Shown: positions 22,700 through 34,448, numbered from the stretch's first letter. The stretch is DNA of 64,000 nucleotides from Apostichopus japonicus (GCF_037975245.1 NC_092580.1:28239501-28303500), one strand, 5' to 3'. Notes: generated by a model not told the origin, from the letters alone. Translations and numbers: made by a program.

Positions 22700-23440
22700 T
22701 GGAATGTCTGCACAACTGGCACAGTGTTTTTGTTGTGATGGTAATTAAGATATATGATGCAACACAATAACTGTCTTGCAGTATGTTATACTGTATAGGT
22801 GCTGTTATGTCATACACAATACTCTGAATGGCAATACCTTTATGGTACACTATATATGGAAACTGTATTTATACAGTACTGAAGTTTTTAAAATATGGCA
22901 CAGCATGTAATGGTATTTTAGTGGTGCTGTATATAGGTATTTTAATGGTACATACACTGTGTGGGGACTGCATCGGCATAGTGCTGTAAATTGTGCTGCT
23001 GTGGGTATTTAGTTGGCGCTATATTGTTGTAACTCTAACGGTATACTTTAGTGGTAAATATATTGGTTCAATGGTTCACTGCTTTAAATTTTGGAAAGGT
23101 ACAGTTCATGGATACTGTAATGATGGTGCTGTACATTGTGATGGTAAGGTTCATTTAGTTGTAATGATCGACTAACACTCCGATAGACCAAAATGTAGTC
23201 CTGAAAGGTATTGTTAGAGTGCCTTTACATACATACATATTGTGATAGTACACTATAATTACTGAAATCTATACCATATATAGTACTATGCAATATAGTA
23301 CAATATTGATGTATGCAGTATCTACATATGATACAATATTGATATATGCAGTACAATTCATAGTACAATATTGATATACCATATCTATAGTACTATATGC
23401 AATTTCCATATATTGTACGAAATGCAATATCTATAGTTCT
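22700..23440. repeat. Degenerate short-period repeat region
   Basis: From 22.7 to 23.17 kb, variants of 'ggtattttagtggtgctgta' recur at irregular 20-45-bp spacing. From 23.2 to 23.44 kb, variants of 'tagtacaatattgatatatg' and 'gcagtatctata' recur. These look like decayed tandem arrays. The borders are approximate, and no coding signal is present. Confidence 0.55.
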
Positions 23441-23446
23441 ATACAT

Positions 23447-23800
23447 TCATCATTTTATCTCAGTACCAGCCATGATCCTTATATGTCCCCTGATGCTTAA
23501 AACTAAATACTTTGTTAGTTGAGAACATGACAACATATTCATCATTTTATCAGCTATGATCAGCTCATTTTATCTCAGTACCAACCGTCATCCTTCTGTG
23601 TCCCCATGCTTAAAACTAAATAATCTGTTAGTTGAAAACATGACAACACATTCATCTTTTTAACTCAGTATCAGCCCATGATCCTTCTATGCCCCCTGAT
23701 GCTTAACATTAAATACTTCGTAAGTTGAAAACATGACAACACATTCATCATTTTATCTCAGCACTGACCATCATCCCCATATGTCCCCCATCCGTCCCTC
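23447..23800. repeat. Three- to four-unit tandem repeat of about 93-113 bp
   Basis: Units contain 'catcattttatctcagtacc', then 'atgcttaaaactaaata', then 'gttgaaaacatgacaacaca'. The 'gctta' anchor falls at 23495, 23608 and 23701. The longer first interval is explained by an extra internal 'atcagctatgatcagctcat' block. The final unit is truncated. Confidence 0.85.
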
Positions 23801-24482
23801 TCCATCTGCGCTACTTTAACCACCTCCTTCCCCTCTGAATCAAGTGATACTTATGATGGGAATTTTTTTCCATTAGAGGTGTGCCTGAGAGAAGTGCTAC
23901 TCTCAGAAAAGGCCATCAGAATTTCTACATTTGTATTGATGTAACCTGCACTTTGGAGCAAAAAGAACTTATCTGCCATTTCATGTCTGTAGATTGAGAC
24001 TCCAATCATTTCTGTCGATCGTGATGCAATTTATTCTCTTTATTTGCATTTAAATTCAATTTGCATGAATGTCCCCCAATGGTTAACTTCATGACTCTTA
24101 CCATTCATTTCCAATTGAATGAATGCATAGACTCGAGTCTCTGTTTTCAATGCTCTCTCGAATTTAAAGCTGCATGCTGATGTGGAGGGCAAGAAAGGAC
24201 TAGAATTCAATAAATTAGTTTTTTTTTTATATCAAAATTGTTCTTCAGAATAGACAAAATTGTGAGGGTTTTGTAAATCTTGACTGAAGTTTCCATTTAG
24301 CTTGTTGAATAACTGAGGATTTTACCACTGTAGTAAAGAGGCAGAAAGGTGGAATGTGTGCAAATTAAATGGAGATAGGGAGGGGGGAGGAGTGGGGGCA
24401 GGGCGTTATAAGGATAGAATTTCATTTTCAGTTATTTGCCATTTTTAAGGCAAGTGATTGAAAGAGGGGAGTGGGGTTGAGA

Positions 24483-24492
24483 GGGGGGGGGG
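24483..24492. repeat. Poly-G run (10)
   Basis: Homopolymer G tract in a purine-rich stretch (about 24360-24520) with several shorter G-runs. Confidence 0.9.
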
Positions 24493-25132
24493 AGATGGAT
24501 GTGTGAAGGGGAAGATTTTCCATGACTTTTCCCATTCCCCCCTTGACTATGTCATTAACTAGTACTTTATGTATAGTATCAGGCATATTTGATGTAAACT
24601 AGTGTATAAAATGGGGGTCCTATACTTGTAATGAAGATACCTTTTTTATCTATACTTAAATATTTTTATGTTCTTTATTGTGGTTTATAACCCTGTCTCA
24701 GTTTTTACTTTTAATGCTGTTGTTATTACTTTTAGGTTTCTTAAGTTTGGTAATTTTATATTCCAGGTATTGGTTCTTTTGTACAGTGCTCTTGAGCATG
24801 TTTTATTTCATTATAACAGCACTTTAATGTATGGTATTTATTTTTATTATGATTTATTTTATACCTTGAATCTCAGTCTGGTACTTAATGGAGAAGTAGA
24901 CTGCTAAGGGCTTTTATTCAGTAGCTGCCTCCATTTTGGATTTGTTTGACTGTTGCCATAGAAATAGTAGGAATAGATTCCTCTGGGTATTGAAATAATT
25001 ACAGTGGTTCATGGTAGCTTGGATCAACATTCTCTAAACTTTCAAAATTGTTTTTCGTATATATATCATTGGTAGAAGCTTGTTTACTGTTAACATTAGG
25101 AAAATAAATTGGTATTGACTTTGATTAATGTA

Positions 25133-25403
25133 ATTTACTTCGTTCCCCACTTACCTGTCTCCCCACAACCTATGCACCACATTCTACCGTGTCTAGAATG
25201 CCCTGGTAAACTTTTAACACTGTAACACTGTAATTTTCCTAACTCCGAAAAACACAGTGAGACACTTTGTGGGTAGAAAAATGAAGGAAGGCCATTAGGG
25301 CCAGTGAGGGTGTACAGTGTTAAAAGTTTACCAGGGCATTCTAGACAAGGTAGAATGTGGTGCATAGGTTGTGGGGAGACAGGTAAGTGGGTCACTCGTA
25401 AAT
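25133..25403. mobile_element. 'TTACCTGTCTCC' MITE family, copy e (complete palindromic copy, 271 bp)
   Basis: This is the clearest copy. Left arm: 'atttacttcgttccccactt' then acctgtctccccacaacc and 'tgtctagaatgccctggtaa'. Right arm: the mirror image, ending 'ggagacaggtaagtgggtca' then ctcgtaaat. The arms are roughly 90 bp with few mismatches and the centre is about 90 bp, so transcripts through it in either direction could form a long hairpin. No open frame resembles a transposase. The arm tips read CAG|GTAAGT, the splice-donor consensus, on the outgoing strand at each end. Confidence 0.8.
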
Positions 25404-25980
25404 ATATAAACCAGTAAGTTTTATAATTTACTTGCATAATTTTGCACTGAATTTGATGCTTAATTTTGAAAGATTTTGTCTGCCTAAGAAATAATGATAA
25501 AAAATATGACAGAATATATCTCTGTCTGATCCATTCTTAATGCCTCTGGAATTTAGTGATCCAAAAATTGATTGATTATCTCGCATCATGTCCCTTTTAA
25601 AACTATTAAGTGATTGCTACTTCATGCATTTTAGAATCAGCTCATTAAAAAAAAAAAACGACAAAAAAAGGCTGAAAACTGACTAACAATTTACAATGCA
25701 TTGAATATATAATGTATAATAAATAGATAAATTGAATGTGTAATTATTTTCCACATTGTGAAAATCAATTTGAACAGCTTTGCTAGCTAGCTTACTAGGT
25801 TTCTGAGTGACTCCAAAATTTTGGACGTGAATATAATAGGGAACGAGATGAGGAATGAGGGATTGCAAAGATTTTCTTGTTTAATTTGGAAAAGGCTTGA
25901 GGAGAGGAGGGAGAAATGTTGGAGTTTGTAAAGGATGGTTTTCTTTCTCTTTTGGGATGTCTGTCAAAGTTTACTATATA

Positions 25981-26003
25981 TGTATAATAATAATAATAAT
26001 AAT
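25981..26003. repeat. (TAA)n microsatellite
   Basis: Seven or so TAA/ATA trinucleotides in a row. Confidence 0.85.
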
Positions 26004-26015
26004 ACTCTGCTTCCT

Positions 26016-26316
26016 TATCTGTATCGGTACTACTGATGCACTCTGAATGTACTCTGTTGTATCAGCGGTCTGGTATCAAACATTAGTTTGGTACTGTCCT
26101 GCTATGGAGTCCGACCCATTCCTGACCGTCTCCGTTCTCATTCTACCACCTAAAGTGTTTGAATGAAGCTACCTGTATCCTCACTACTAATGCACTCTCA
26201 AAATACTCTGTTGTAGCAGTGATCTGGTATTAAACATTAGTTTGGTACTGTCCTGCTGTGGAGTCCGACCCATTCCTGACCGCCTCCGTTCTCATACTAC
26301 CACCTACAGTGTTTTT
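26016..26316. repeat. Two tandem units of about 154 bp, distantly related to the MITE family
   Basis: Both units share 'aaacattagtttggtactgt', 'ggagtccgacccattcctga' and ccgtctccgttctcat (or ccgcctccgttctcat). The 'gtactgtcct' anchor falls at 26091 and 26245. Each starts with a TTAT/CTACCTGTAT-like end and closes with 'ctaccacctaaagtgttt', which resembles the interior of the MITE copy at 4838. The array may be a tandem derivative of that family. Confidence 0.65.
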
Positions 26317-26892
26317 GAACATTTGAATGATGGTTGGAACATGGTGCTGCTGGTTCAACCATGGCAGGTTCCAAAAGTCGGGTAAAAATAGAGAAGGAGA
26401 GTTGATCCAAGTTAGATTACCACGGTAACTATTGAGTAAAATGTAGCTTATATATATTGTGTTTATAACACCCAAAACACCTGCTTGTTTGACAGCATTC
26501 ACACAAACAAACGTGCTCATCACACAGTGTGTACAGTACCTTAAACTACTGTGTACACTCAACAATCTACCAGATTTGAAATACTAACCTGTTCACTGAT
26601 GCAGCAGGCATCAGGGCCCCAGGTGTCAAAGCATTGTGAATTTTATCTTACTATTAAATTTCATAGATTTATATCATTCTTGAACTTTCATTTTCTAAAT
26701 ACCCACATTTGGGACTAAAATACCATTCTATAAACAACTCCCCAATCTTTCTTCTAGCTGTGTTATCTTCCATATCATTAACTGTGGTATGCCAAGCTTC
26801 TTTACTGGGAGGCCCTTGGCTCCTGGTGACCTTTGTCTCTCAGATTTGACCTTGAAATTTCTGATTTATTATCACTTCTTGATTATGAAGTT

Positions 26893-27243
26893 TTCAATGG
26901 AAAGAAAAGTATAGTGGTGGTGTTGGTTTTTGATTCTATCACTGTACATGGCTAAGGGTGAAACAGGGAACCTCTCCATGTAGTGAGAGGAATGATGTAG
27001 ATTTATAAGAAAGAGAGGTTGACTGGTGATGGTTTTAGATTCTATCACTGTACATATGATAAGGCTGAAACAGGGAACCTCTCCATGAAGTGAGAGGAAC
27101 AATGCAGATTTATAGGAAAGAGAGGTTTACTGGTGTTGGTTTTAGATTCTATTACTGTACATGGCTAAGGGAGAAACAGGGAACTCCCCATGAAGTGAGA
27201 GGAACAATGCAGATTTATAAGAAAGAGAGATTTACTGGTGTTA
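26893..27243. repeat. Tandem repeat, about 106-107-bp unit, roughly 3.3 copies
   Basis: Each unit carries 'ttagattctatcactgtaca', 'gaaacagggaacctctccat' and 'gatttataagaaagagaggt'. Anchors are at 26932, 27038 and 27145. The two later units are most similar. Overlapping open frames on both strands are products of the periodicity. Confidence 0.9.
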
Positions 27244-28630
27244 CAGAGAAATGTTTAGTACTTCAACCCTTCCTAACTTCAATCCTTCCTACATAAAACT
27301 TAGTTATCAAAATGAGAATCCTCCTTATGGTGTTCCACCTTCAATCACAGATTAGATTGAAAGAATGAAAGGAATTGATGGAGTTGGAAGAAACTGATAA
27401 ATTATTTGATTTTCTGTCATATTGTTTTTAGTTTTTTGAAGAATAAAGAAAAATGATATCTGTATCACTTTGTTGATGACTGCAGTATAAACATATAAGT
27501 CCCTATACTTTTTCCATTGACTGAAGTGGGAACCCTGGTAAAAAATTTATAGCTTTTTAATATTATTGGCAGCAAAGTTTATTTTGATTGATATGAGTAT
27601 TGACATTAAACATAAACAGACACAACAAAAAAAACTACTTTTTTGTTATTGGTTTTTAGATCTGTTAATGGAATGAGTTCTTTTATGGAGAAAACGGAAT
27701 AATTTCTCCAGTTATCCCATCCAAAAGTATCATGCAAAATGGTGAAAATTTGCTATTCAACTCCTAAGATGTAAAGCAAGTTTGCATTTGACATAGGAAC
27801 CATACTATTTTATAAGAGACCAATGCAGAGCCTTCAATATTGCTACATAAAATTTGAACACAAAATTATTCCAAGGAAAATATCAATTGGTTGATCGTCC
27901 ATCTTTCTCAGCAGCGTTAAACCAAGGTTGTTTCTTGTGTCAAGCCATCGCCCTACTTTCTACTCTGCAAATTGAAATTTCATGATTCATTAATTAAATT
28001 ACTAAGTGATCTTATTTGTGTACCAGGTATGTAAAATCTCCGACACTGTGTAAATTTAATTTAATAGTCTCCTTGTATTGTTATTTACTTTGTCATGGGA
28101 AAGAATTTGAGTTTGCTTCCTCACTCGACTGATTCTGGTGGTCGTTTGTATCATCATCTTCAAATTAATCGGAGGCTGTCCTCGCTACTCCTAATAATCT
28201 CAACTTCCATTTCCGACATTTCCCAAATTATCTGATGAACGGGGGAGTTCTAATGTTTGGTATTGAAGAAGGTACACTGAGAGAGAGAGAGTCATTAAAC
28301 GGTAGTAATGAGTTCTACTTAATGAATCAAACAAATGGACATTGGAGCTTTTAATTAAGACCAGCGAAATCTCCCTTCCGTGATTTATTGTATACTCATT
28401 CAATAAAAGCATGAGATTTTCTTTAGGATTGACCATTAACGTTGAAAGTTTCAATTATATTTGAGACCTGGGTATACAAGTGGGTAGAATGAGTCAAGTT
28501 ATCAGTTGACATTAAAAATATAGTACTGGTGAAGTAATGATCGGAGAGAAAATTAAAATGCTGCCCTCAGTAGGAGATGATGCAAAAAACGTAAATTTAT
28601 AGGATGAGTAAGTAACATGACTAACAATAG

Positions 28631-28738
28631 TTTTTTTTTTTTTGTCAAAACAATTTAGGATTCTTTTGGCTAGAGAGAGCTTTGAACCACTGACCTCAGA
28701 ATTAGAAGTACTTTGGTCTATCAACTGATCTATCCAAC
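28631..28738 (-). mobile_element. tRNA-derived SINE with poly-A tail (minus strand)
   Basis: On the minus strand, a tRNA-like head ('ggttggatagatcagttgat' box A region, 'cagtggttcaaagct' box B region) is followed by about 50 bp of body and a 13-base poly-A tail (28631-28643 as T). Head, short body and A-tail in that order are diagnostic of a SINE. Box B (GGTTCAAAGC) is degenerate. A 15-base G-run (28759-28773) lies just beyond the head. Confidence 0.6.
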
Positions 28739-28758
28739 CCTTTGTTTAGTGGTTCCAA

Positions 28759-28773
28759 GGGGGGGGGGGGGGG
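28759..28773. repeat. Poly-G run (15)
   Basis: Homopolymer G tract on the gene's sense strand, followed by A and five more G. Confidence 0.95.
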
Positions 28774-29489
28774 AGGGGGTGATTGGGTGTCAATCACCAA
28801 TTTGATTAGATGCAACCCAAGAAAGTTTTCAGGGTATGGTTTTCAAGAGAAATTTGGCATTTGGGATATATGAAATAACTGAAAGCATGTTTGATCATAG
28901 AAAACTACAATACTGCCCTCTTGAATTGGAAGATTTGAGTTTGATAGTAACATGCACTGATGAGAGGTAAATACAAGAAGTAGTCATCAGAGACCATACT
29001 TCCTTCTGTCATTGGACATGATTCCAAGGAAGATGAATCCAGGAAGTTTCAAGTTTTATTTTGTACCATCATCATTAATTTTTATTTTAAAACATGATTA
29101 TTATTAAATTAATATACTTATATATAATAAATGATATGCAATAATCAGAATATATATACATACAGTATGATGGGTAGAGAAGTCAGAATAAGCAAAGCTT
29201 TAAGGTGCTTATCAAACCATCATCTTTAGCTTACATTTAAATAGTGTCTGTTACTAACAACTACAACTCACACCAAAGGGAGAAAAAAGACAAATCTTTT
29301 ATCCATTTTGAAAATTTATCAGAGTGATATCAACTCAGTGTCATTTTGTCCAGTTTGTGATGTCACATTGCCTCCTCTCTAAGAGCTGTCATTGCTTTGT
29401 TTTCCCTTACTATTCTATTCATATTTTTACAGTGAAAGTAGATTCCATTCCATGAGTAGGTGACACAAAAAGGAAAAGCAAAAACAAAA

Positions 29490-29935
29490 CAAATACAATA
29501 GTGCAATTTCATTCACCACACAAAAATAAACACATTTCTTTGCAAAAGTATAAAACTTCAATAAATTTTGGAACTTGCCATTTGTCTTTTTACTCCTGTT
29601 GCATATGTTGAAACATCAAAGTGATATCTCTTTAAGAAATATAAGAACCTGTTGAGCTGTTTTTTTGTTTTTTCCCCATGGTTTTGTTTGCCATGATTAG
29701 GCGATGCTAAAATCCCAACAAACAAATTGTTATTTCCAAATAGTGCAATATCATTCACCATAAAGAATTACACAAATATCTACGCAAAAACAAAAGTATA
29801 AAAATTTTGGATCTTGCAATATCATTTTACTCCTGTTGCATATGTCGAAACATCACAGTGATACCTCAATAAGAACATAAGGACCTATTCCTCCCCCCCC
29901 CCCCCCCCCGTTCGTTTTGTTCACCAATGGTTGTT
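29490..29935. repeat. Two tandem units of about 242 bp
   Basis: 'agtgcaatttcattcacca' at about 29500 and 'agtgcaatatcattcacca' at about 29742 open two units. Both continue with 'aaaagtataaaa', 'ttttggaacttgcca' (or ttttggatcttgcaa) and 'ttactcctgttgcatatg'. They end in gttttgtt..cca.g. Unit 2 carries a 17-base C-run (29893-29909) where unit 1 has T-rich sequence. Confidence 0.8.
29893..29909. repeat. Poly-C run (17)
   Basis: The longest C homopolymer in the window, inside the second unit of the ~242-bp duplication. Confidence 0.95.
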
Positions 29936-31340
29936 GATAGTTTGGTTTTATTCTCCTCAATCTTGTGACATGAGTATTGATCAAAACCAAAGAAAATACA
30001 TATCTAATGTGGTATGAATAACCTTAAAGGGCAAAAGAAAAAAACTTAAGCTGTTTTAAACATAGTTAAAAGGCATAATGTTTTCTAAAATTTTTATTTC
30101 TAACACATCATTCTCGGAGAGATCATAAAAGCTGATATCATCACAGTTTGGACCAAACTTTTTAAGAATAGTGGTGGTACATTGATCAAATGGTGGGAAG
30201 TTAGGAAAGAAAGTTGTTGACTTCCTGTATATTTGTATGATTTTGAGTTTTTTTTTTTTTTAAATTTTATTTTCACTGCCTTCAGCAGTAATTCATTATT
30301 ACTTTGACTGTAACAATGTTTTCCTGTGTTATTTCTATTGTAGATGTAACCCCTCTCAAATAAATACATGAATGTGATATCGGAATGGATGCTGATTTTA
30401 TTTAACTCATTCAATCCCAAATAAATTCCTTACTGCTTTTATAGCGATGATAGAAATCTTCACCAACACCTTGCATATGACACTGTATCAACCACCTTTA
30501 TTACTTGTGGCTTTATTGATTTAAGGTAGCATGTACCAGGTAATTTCCCCATTGTCTTACACTCTAAATCTTCAAAGTGAGGTGGTCTCTAAGCCCTTGT
30601 AGAAGTTTTCACTGGATAAACCCTATCAATCACTGCATAGCTTGCCAGTTGGCAGTTCATCCAACCTTCAGTCTTCCATATTTTCCAATATATTATATAT
30701 TCCAAGTTTTCATCACTCTGTTTCATTAACAAGCCTCTCTTACTCACTGGTAAACAAATTTGATATACTGTTCTTTGCAGGTCTTAAGTGGTCTAAAATT
30801 ACCTTTCTTGACCTAGTTTTTGCACTACATGTACTTTTCACTCACTCTCTTCAACATACAAGCCATTCAAAAAAACAACATCCTATTTTCTTTTTCAGCA
30901 TTTTGGGATATGCCAGCTAAGGTTGTCTCAACAGTTTTGTGAATTATATGGTGCCCTCACTATAATTTGCATTCCTAATTGTGTAATACTGCCCTCGGAC
31001 TCACTCAAGCCAGTATTGAGATATTACCACAGTAATATTTTTGAAATATCGCCCTCTATTTGGTTAACCCACTCATTTGCTATGTTAGGTGGATCCATTT
31101 ACAAAATTCCTTTGGTTTTAATCACAGTGTTGGGTTAGATTGATTTCAAGAGTACAAGAAGGACAGTGCCTGGTAGGCATGACCACCAACAATGACATAT
31201 TTCTGGGGTTACACATCCATTACCATGTACACCCTCATTGTTGAAGCTACCACATAATAACATTTGGTAGTATAATTCAACACCTGTTATTAGAAACTCA
31301 CACTGGTGTTACTGGTCTGCCATCTTAGTTTAAACTTACA

Positions 31341-31432
<92 letters not shown>

Positions 31433-31490
31433 GTATATGTATGTATATGTACATTTATGTACATGTACATGTACATATAAACATATATAA
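31341..31490. repeat. (TA)n/(TATG)n microsatellite, SINE tail
   Basis: A TA tract of nearly 100 bp grades into ATGTATATGTA and GTACAT repeats and abuts the 3' end of the SINE copy at 31491-31607. The second SINE copy also has a TA tract at the same end, so this is probably an expanded SINE tail. Confidence 0.85.
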
Positions 31491-31607
31491 AATTGAAATC
31501 ATAGTGAGTTGAAAAATCCAAAACAGTGCAAAAACTTCCAGCCTCCACCGGGATTCGAACCCGGGCCTCCCGCTTTATATGCAGACACCCTAACCACTAG
31601 GCTATGG
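31491..31607 (-). mobile_element. tRNA-derived SINE, copy 1 (minus strand)
   Basis: On the minus strand it reads 'ccatagcctagtggttaggg' (box A), 'gcatataaagcgggaggccc', then gggttcgaatccc (intact box B). A body 'ggaggctggaagttttt..c' follows, ending 'caactcac..gatttcaatt' and the TA-rich tail. Intact internal promoter boxes would allow RNA polymerase III initiation in principle. The second copy 360 bp away shares the whole unit, which sets both ends. Translations such as [17 protein letters not shown] are spurious readings of this SINE. Confidence 0.85.
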
Positions 31608-31850
31608 ACGCTGATTGCATGTCCAGAGGTTCGAAACCGGTAGTGAAGGTCGTAATTCCACTGTAGGCCTTTGTCACCTGAGTCGCAAACAATACTAGTT
31701 CTGTTTTGGTGACATATTTGCCTTACTCTAGAGATCAAACATGATGCTAACCAACTCAAAATTATTTGTGATTCCCAAAGCCGGAATATTTTGAACAGAC
31801 TTTGTTAAAGAAATGGAGGTAAACGACAAAGGCAAATGAATATATATATA

Positions 31851-31966
31851 ATTGAAATCGTCGTGAGTTGAAAAATCCAGAACAGTGAAAAAACTTCCAG
31901 CCTCCGCCTGGATTCAAACCCGGGCCTCCCGCTTTATATGCAGACACCCTAACCACTAGGCTATGG
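31851..31966 (-). mobile_element. tRNA-derived SINE, copy 2 (minus strand)
   Basis: Same family and orientation as the copy at 31491-31607. Box A (tagcctagtggttaggg) is intact but box B is altered (gggtttgaatcca), which should weaken polymerase III transcription. A short TA tract (about 31840-31850) abuts its 3' end. Confidence 0.85.
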
Positions 31967-34264
31967 CCAAGTAGTGCTTTTTATTACAAATCATGTACAA
32001 ATTGATACATATCATGACAGCCTTAATTTTGTCTTCAGTTTTGACTGGTTTTCTACCCTCACATTAGTATGTTGAGATTTAACTCCTTTCATACTCACTA
32101 AGGAAGGATTTCATGCACTAGACTTAACCTGTCTATTCTGATGAACCATTAGATTAAAAAAAAACAGGCTATTGGTACACCAACTGTTCACAATAATCTA
32201 ATAGGGATGTTGTCCAACCTCTGTAGCTTATTAGCTTGCATCCTATTCTCTTTTACTGTACAAGTCTACATTGACTTTGACCTATAGCCCCTGTCTAGAT
32301 ATTCACACCTAAACAACAGGCTAGCAAAGTTGTGTTGTGCAATTTGCATTTGGTATCGTCCAGAGTAGTTTGTAATACAGTTTGTATTTTGTACCGTGCA
32401 TGGTGTCATTGGTGATCTCATACACAAAACTGCATTCATGAATGAATGGGATGTCAGTGTGGTGTTGTGAATAGGACTGTGTGTAGTATAGCATAGTGTG
32501 TGTGCATAGTGTTTGCAGTGTCTGGGCCTTCGTCATCACAGGTTCTCTCCTCTCTCTCTGCTAATAGTAGGATGATACGCTTGTATGGTTTTGAATAGGG
32601 AGAGAAGTGTCACAGTTGACAGAGTGTAGTGAGTTAAAACTCAGCGTGGGACTTTGGAGACTACAAGTTTTAAGATCCCTTGTAATCCTCTCTTTGGAAA
32701 CTGTTTTATTATTCTGGACTTTGAGACAGATGTAAGTACTTCTCAGTTTTCATACACTGCTCTCTGCTAATAATCTAAGCATTGAAATAGCTTATCTTAT
32801 GAATCTTATGTAGTACCTGTCATCTGTGGTGTAATGTAAAGTTATCATCCTACTGTTGGTATATATATGCCATACAGTTGTGTAGTATTAACAGGTATCT
32901 AACAGTACTATGTGTGTATTTTTTGTCAAAGATATAACGTTCATATGGTTTTGGTGTGGTTGATTTTACCTGTTTATATGTCATTATAAAGTGACAAGGC
33001 AATATTAACAAATGACAAATATTTTAAAATAAAATGGCTATTATATGACTTTTTTCCTTTGGGTTAATTTTTCAATCTTGATTATTCTGTATCCTTCTCT
33101 AAAATATAAAGAAACATCCCCAAGGTTATCGGGTTATTTAAATTAAAACCACCCAGTTGTCCTTTCTGATACATGTGTGTTGCTGTAGTTGGAAAACAAA
33201 CCTTGGCCTTTCAGACAGTCTGAAGGAACACGTTACAGATTGTCCAAGGGATAATCCACATTATAACTTGTGTAAGAATGAGTGTTGCTTTCCATAACTG
33301 TAGGTACAGTGGAACAAATCCAACACTATGGTTTAAAAATTATCCTTAATGCTATATCCATGCTATTATACTGTATATTATAAGCAATATATAATGCTAT
33401 AATGTGTAATGCTGATATAATGCTATATCTATATAGTTTTGTGTGATAAGGGTTTGTCATGCCAAGCATGTGGAGAGTTTGCCTATATACTGTAGTGTCT
33501 CAGAAAGAGTCGTCAATGGTCTGTAGTGCTTTCTCACTTGTACTATGTTACAATATTCCTAAATAAGTCTTTTTATGGTTGAAAAGTAAACTGCAATCTT
33601 TTCTTCTAAAATAGATAGAAGGAAATGCTATTGTTAATCACACATGCTTTGCTAAATACATTTTGTGACCATATGCAAATATTTATTATCCAGATCGTCA
33701 TTATTATTAATATAAATTAGTAATTATACATTAATTGTTTAACTGTGGGTAATTCACATCAAATTCAATACTTTGTTCCAATGCTAGGCTCTTCATTGTG
33801 TACAACAAGGTGTATACATATATTTAAACAAAATGCTATATATATATTGTTTCTATCATTCGCTTCATGACATTATTTTGTTAACATTGAAGCTAGTGTA
33901 CATGCAACGTTAAAGCTTAGCTGTATCTTGAACCAAGCGACCCCCTGGGGGAAAATTTATCAGGTATCCTATAACAACATGATATGCAAATTGGTCTAAT
34001 TGCTATACAAGATCAAAGATGTACTGTATCCTAACAGTCTTTTTTACACAGGAACCAATGATAGCATTTTAATAGAGACAAAATTCAATGCCTTCAAAAT
34101 TTGAAGGCTAAATTATTCCCTGGACCCTTCCAAAAATGTTTCCTTAGAGAGGGCTCATACTCGCCCGAGAGACCAAATTCCATTTACAAGCAGTGACTTT
34201 GTGCCACTTTGATGATTTCATGGTCAGATTTGTATAAATTTCTTTTTTTCCTTCCGTCTTTCAG

Positions 34265-34448
34265 AAATCATTACAATTGGTTACAAAGAGACAAAAATGT
34301 TTTGGATCACGAGCTACCCCGTCCGCCACAAGGAGAACCGCTAACCCTCTACTTTCGGGTTCAATATTTCTCGGAGAGTATAGCCAAGTTACGAGATAGT
34401 ATTACCATAGAGTTGTTTTATCTTCAGGCCAAGGAGTCAGTGTTTAAG
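34265..34448 (+). CDS. FRMD4: FRMD4-like FERM scaffold protein, coding exon 3 (residues 54-115)
   Basis: The first base completes Thr54. Residues 55-115 then run from NHYNWLQRDKNVLDHELP through PLTLYFRVQYF and SIAKLRDSITIELFYLQAK to ESVFK. This matches the end of the F1 lobe of FRMD4 (N-W-L-x-x-D-x-x-V-L-E-H-D, then a V-x-L-Y-F-x-V-R-F strand) and the start of the helical F2 lobe (L-x-D-x-x-T-I-E-L-F-F-L). The acceptor is a long pyrimidine tract ending tttcag and the donor GTGAGT is at 34449. The length of 184 bases ends in phase 0. Skipping this exon alone would shift the frame. Confidence 0.93.

Larger units (their letters stand above)
19390..34264 (+). other. FRMD4: FRMD4 intron 2 (14,875 bp)
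   Basis: Bounded by GTAAGC at 19390 and tttcag at 34264, phase 2. No coding exon was recognised. It contains the two complete MITE copies (19808 and 25133), degenerate periodic sequence at 22.7-23.2 kb, tandem repeats at 23.4, 26.0, 26.9 and 29.5 kb, SINE-like copies at 28.6, 31.5 and 31.85 kb, and long G/C homopolymers. Elsewhere I see only AT-rich unique sequence. Confidence 0.8.

Noticed and set aside
31306-31548. Long YIYIYI and related open frames on both strands
   Set aside because: They are translations of the (TA)n microsatellite at 31341-31490 and cannot be taken as coding.
31499-31956. Minus-strand frames sharing [17 protein letters not shown]
   Set aside because: The shared peptide is the tRNA-derived SINE head read as protein, not a conserved domain.
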